Positions 5,330 through 7,652 of a stretch of DNA of 7,652 nucleotides are shown here, in pieces. Every line of letters starts with the position of its first letter. Position 1 is the stretch's first letter. Below the pieces are notes generated by a model. That model was not told the origin of the DNA. It saw only the letters and a program-made list of their open reading frames with translations, and did not search any database. The DNA is from Rubrivivax sp. (GTDB lineage Bacteria; Pseudomonadota; Gammaproteobacteria; Burkholderiales; Burkholderiaceae_C), in the NCBI GenBank assembly GCA_027484885.1, contig JAIXSD010000650.1, positions 1 through 7,652 of the forward strand, written 5' to 3'. Made by a program: the position numbers and the translations under genes.

Positions 5330-7276
5330 GTGGATGCGACTTTCCCTCGCCTCTTGCTGGCCCATGCCGCCGAGCGCCCCGATGCACCGGCTTTGCGTGA
5401 GAAGGAATACGGGATCTGGCAGACCCTGAGCTGGTCGCAGCTGGCCGTGTTGGTGCGCGAGCTGGCCCATGGCCTGGCGCTCGCCGGTTTGCAGCGCGGA
5501 CAGCATCTGATCGTGGTGGGCGAGAACCGGCCGCGCCTGTCGGCGGCCATGCTGGCGGCCCAGTCGCTGGGGGCGATTCCCGTGCCGCTGTACCAGGATG
5601 CGGTGGCGGCCGAGTTTGTCTTCCCGATCAACAACGCCGAAGTCGCCTTTGCCGTGGTCGAAGACCAGGAACAGGTGGACAAGATGCTGGAGTTGCGCGA
5701 GCACTGCCCGCAGCTGCGCCACATCTGGTTTGACGACCCGCGCGGCCTGCGCAGCTACCAGGAGATGGGTTTGCGCTCGCTCGATGAGCTCTGCGAGCGC
5801 GGCCGCCACGACGCCCTGGCCCGACCCGGCTTCTTTGCCGCCGAGGTCACGCAAGGCCTGAGCAGCGATGTGGCGGCCATGTTCTTCACCTCGGGCACCA
5901 CGGGCAACCCCAAGGGCGTGGTCCACACCCATGCCAGCCTGATCGACCGCGCCCAGGCCGGCGCGCGTTTCGACCGCCTCAGCCATGAGGAAGAAGTGCT
6001 GGCCTACCTGCCACCGGCCTGGATCGGCCAGAACATCTTCAGCTATGCCCAGTGGCTGGCCTGCGGCTATGTGGTCAATTGCCCCGAGTCGACCAGCACG
6101 GTCAGCATCGACCTCAAGGAGATCGGCCCCAGCTACTACTTCGCGCCGCCGCGGGTGTTCGAAGGCCTGCTGACCAGCGTGATGATTCGCATGGAAGACG
6201 CATCAAGACCCAAGCGCTGGCTCTTCGCCCGCTGCATGGCCCTGGCGCGGCGGGTCGGCCCGGCGCTGATGGATGGCCGCCCGGTCGGCCTGCTGGACCA
6301 GCTGAAGTACCAGTTCGGCGATTTCTTGATCTACGGCCCTTTGCGCAACAGCCTGGGCCTCTCGCGGGTGCGCGTGGCCTACACGGCGGGCGAGGCCATC
6401 GGCCCCGATCTCTTCAGCTTCTACCGCAGCATCGGCATCAATCTGAAGCAGCTCTACGGCTCGACCGAGACCGCCGTCTTCGTCTGCCTGCAGCCCGACC
6501 ACGAGGCCCGCGCCGACACCGTGGGCGTGCCGATCGAGGGCGTGGAGATCAAGCTGGCCGAGAGCGGCGAGATCCTGGTCAAGTCGCCGGGCCTGCTCAA
6601 GGGCTATTACAAGAACGAGGCGGCCACGGCCGAGGTGCTGACGCCCGAGGGCTGGTTCCACACCGGCGACGCCGGCTTCATCGATGCCCATGGCCACCTG
6701 AAGATCATCGACCGGGCCAAGGATGTGGGGCGGCTGCGGGGCGGGGCCTTCGATGGCGCCATGTTTGCGCCCAAGTATGTGGAGAACAAGCTCAAGTTCT
6801 TTGCCCACATCAAGGAGGCGGTGGCCTTTGGCGATGGCCGCGACCGGGTTTGCGCCTTCATCAACATCGACTTCGACGCCGTGGGCAACTGGGCCGAGCG
6901 GCGCAATCTGCCCTATGCCGGCTACACCGATCTGGCGCAAAAGCCCGAGGTCTACGAGCTGATCCGCGATTGCGTGCAGCAGGTGAATGCCGATCTGTCC
7001 CAGGACGCGCTGCTGGCAGGCAGCCAGATCAGCCGCTTTTTGATCCTGCACAAGGAGCTCGATGCCGACGACGGCGAGCTGACCCGCACCCGCAAGGTGC
7101 GGCGCGGCGCCATCGCCGAGAAGTACGCGCTGCTGATCGAGGCGCTGTACGCCGGCCGCAGCTCGCAATACATCGAGACGGCCGTCAAGTTCGAGGACGG
7201 GCGCAGCGGCAAGGTGTCTGCCGATCTGCGCATCAATGATGCCCAGACCTTTGCGGCCGTGAAGAGCGCCGCCTGA
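5330..7276 (+). CDS. AMP-dependent acyl-CoA synthetase/ligase (long-chain type)
   Basis: The 648-residue protein belongs to the adenylate-forming superfamily: it makes an acyl-AMP from a carboxylic acid and ATP, then the CoA thioester, in the cytoplasm. Visible motifs are the phosphate-binding loop T187-S-G-T-T-G-N-P-K-G196, Y376-G-S-T-E380 of the adenine/catalytic core, T445-G-D447 contacting the ribose, 'IIDRAKD' at the hinge, and the C-terminal 'ELTRTRKVRR' with K589 at the catalytic-lysine position. After the hinge, the usual short 'KLxxGExVxP' loop is replaced by a longer Gly-rich stretch (GRLRGGAFDGAMFAPKYVE), a subfamily trait. GTG 5330 is chosen because of the AGGAG at 5318 and because the product then starts 'DATFPRLLLAHAAERPD', as long-chain ligases usually do. 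It overlaps the following ABC ATPase gene by one base. The substrate could be a fatty, aromatic or other lipophilic acid; the sequence does not decide. Confidence 0.92.
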   Translation: MDATFPRLLLAHAAERPDAPALREKEYGIWQTLSWSQLAVLVRELAHGLALAGLQRGQHLIVVGENRPRLSAAMLAAQSLGAIPVPLYQDAVAAEFVFPINNAEVAFAVVEDQEQVDKMLELREHCPQLRHIWFDDPRGLRSYQEMGLRSLDELCERGRHDALARPGFFAAEVTQGLSSDVAAMFFTSGTTGNPKGVVHTHASLIDRAQAGARFDRLSHEEEVLAYLPPAWIGQNIFSYAQWLACGYVVNCPESTSTVSIDLKEIGPSYYFAPPRVFEGLLTSVMIRMEDASRPKRWLFARCMALARRVGPALMDGRPVGLLDQLKYQFGDFLIYGPLRNSLGLSRVRVAYTAGEAIGPDLFSFYRSIGINLKQLYGSTETAVFVCLQPDHEARADTVGVPIEGVEIKLAESGEILVKSPGLLKGYYKNEAATAEVLTPEGWFHTGDAGFIDAHGHLKIIDRAKDVGRLRGGAFDGAMFAPKYVENKLKFFAHIKEAVAFGDGRDRVCAFINIDFDAVGNWAERRNLPYAGYTDLAQKPEVYELIRDCVQQVNADLSQDALLAGSQISRFLILHKELDADDGELTRTRKVRRGAIAEKYALLIEALYAGRSSQYIETAVKFEDGRSGKVSADLRINDAQTFAAVKSAA

Positions 7277-7652
7277 TGATGAGCAGCCCGATGGACCCAA
7301 ACGACATCAGCATCCCCGGCGACAACACCGCGGTCAAGAAGATCGGTGATGTGATTCTCGAAGTGCGCAATATCTCGCTGAGCTTTGGCGGCGTGAAGGC
7401 GCTGACCGACATCAGCTTCGATGTGCGCGAGCATGAGATCCGCTCCATCATCGGCCCCAACGGTGCGGGCAAGAGCTCCATGCTCAACTGCATCAACGGT
7501 GTCTATCAGCCGCAGCAGGGGCAGATCAGCTTTCGCGGCAAGACCTTCAAGCACATGAGCTCACGCCAGGTGGCCGAGATGGGCGTGGCCCGCACCTTCC
7601 AGAACCTGGCCCTGTTCAAGGGCATGAGCGTGCTGGACAACATCATGACCGG
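7276..7652 (+). CDS. LivG-type branched-chain amino acid-like ABC transporter ATP-binding protein (3' partial)
   Basis: The reading frame starts at ATG 7276, whose A is the last base of the ligase TGA; a second ATG at 7279 and a third at 7291 are alternatives. The 125 visible residues hold a Walker A motif (G60-P-N-G-A-G-K-S67) and a Q-loop (R106-T-F-Q109-N). 'SLSFGGVKALTDISFDV' precedes Walker A, and the frame ends at 'VLDNIMTG'. This layout matches the LivG subfamily of HAAT (branched-chain amino acid family) importers. The signature motif, Walker B and partner genes (permeases, LivF, binding protein) would lie beyond the right edge. The tight overlap with the ligase implies translational coupling, so the importer probably brings in the acid the ligase activates rather than leucine itself. 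That substrate link is inference. Confidence 0.9.
   Translation, partial: MMSSPMDPNDISIPGDNTAVKKIGDVILEVRNISLSFGGVKALTDISFDVREHEIRSIIGPNGAGKSSMLNCINGVYQPQQGQISFRGKTFKHMSSRQVAEMGVARTFQNLALFKGMSVLDNIMT

Noticed and set aside
6052..7300. Long open frames within the ligase (+ strand 6052-7239; - strand 6203-7300)
   Set aside because: Both are shadows of the motif-rich ligase frame, with Arg/Gly/Ala-rich translations and no domains.
1..7652. CRISPR arrays, tRNA/rRNA genes, insertion sequences, phage or defence genes
   Set aside because: I found no repeated spacer pattern, tRNA-like cloverleaf, transposase motif or defence domain, and base composition looks uniform across the window.

Overview
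The window looks like chromosomal DNA of a high-GC betaproteobacterium, most likely Burkholderiales. The grounds are GC-rich third codon positions, Burkholderiales-like protein style, and a Crp/Fnr regulator facing an acyl-CoA ligase plus Liv-type ABC transporter. I recall that gene arrangement from this order but could not check it, and the genus cannot be fixed from the sequence. I see no RNA gene, CRISPR array, insertion sequence, integrase or sign of recent transfer.

Left part (1-4292, + strand): an exported-protein pair. The first gene is cut by the left edge. It encodes a very large modular protein: an LVIVD-type beta-propeller, an Ig-like domain, a carboxypeptidase-regulatory-like beta-sandwich, a nidogen-like 'SNGYITF' domain and a second beta-sandwich. 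After 75 bp containing a 9-bp-arm inverted repeat comes a secreted di-haem c-type cytochrome of the cytochrome c peroxidase/MauG/DUF1111 superfamily. The two may form an operon, giving a periplasmic or surface redox enzyme beside a large adhesive or scaffold protein. Their substrate cannot be read from the sequence.

Right part (4356-7652): a compact regulatory unit. A Crp/Fnr-type regulator (- strand, best start 5138) is divergent from an operon (+ strand). The operon begins with a long-chain-type AMP-forming acyl-CoA ligase (best start GTG 5330) and continues, with a one-base stop/start overlap, into a LivG-type ABC ATPase that runs off the right edge. The 191-bp intergenic region holds a near-perfect palindrome, TTGTCGTT-AC-AACGACAA. 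It fits the TGTCR-N6-YGACA arrangement used by some Crp/Fnr proteins and lies about 42 bp upstream of the start point implied by a plausible -10 hexamer. The simple reading is that the regulator activates, at a class II promoter, an operon that imports a carboxylic acid and activates it to its CoA thioester.

The window is mostly ordinary. The points worth following are the palindromic operator with its matching regulator, and the di-haem enzyme/LVIVD pair.
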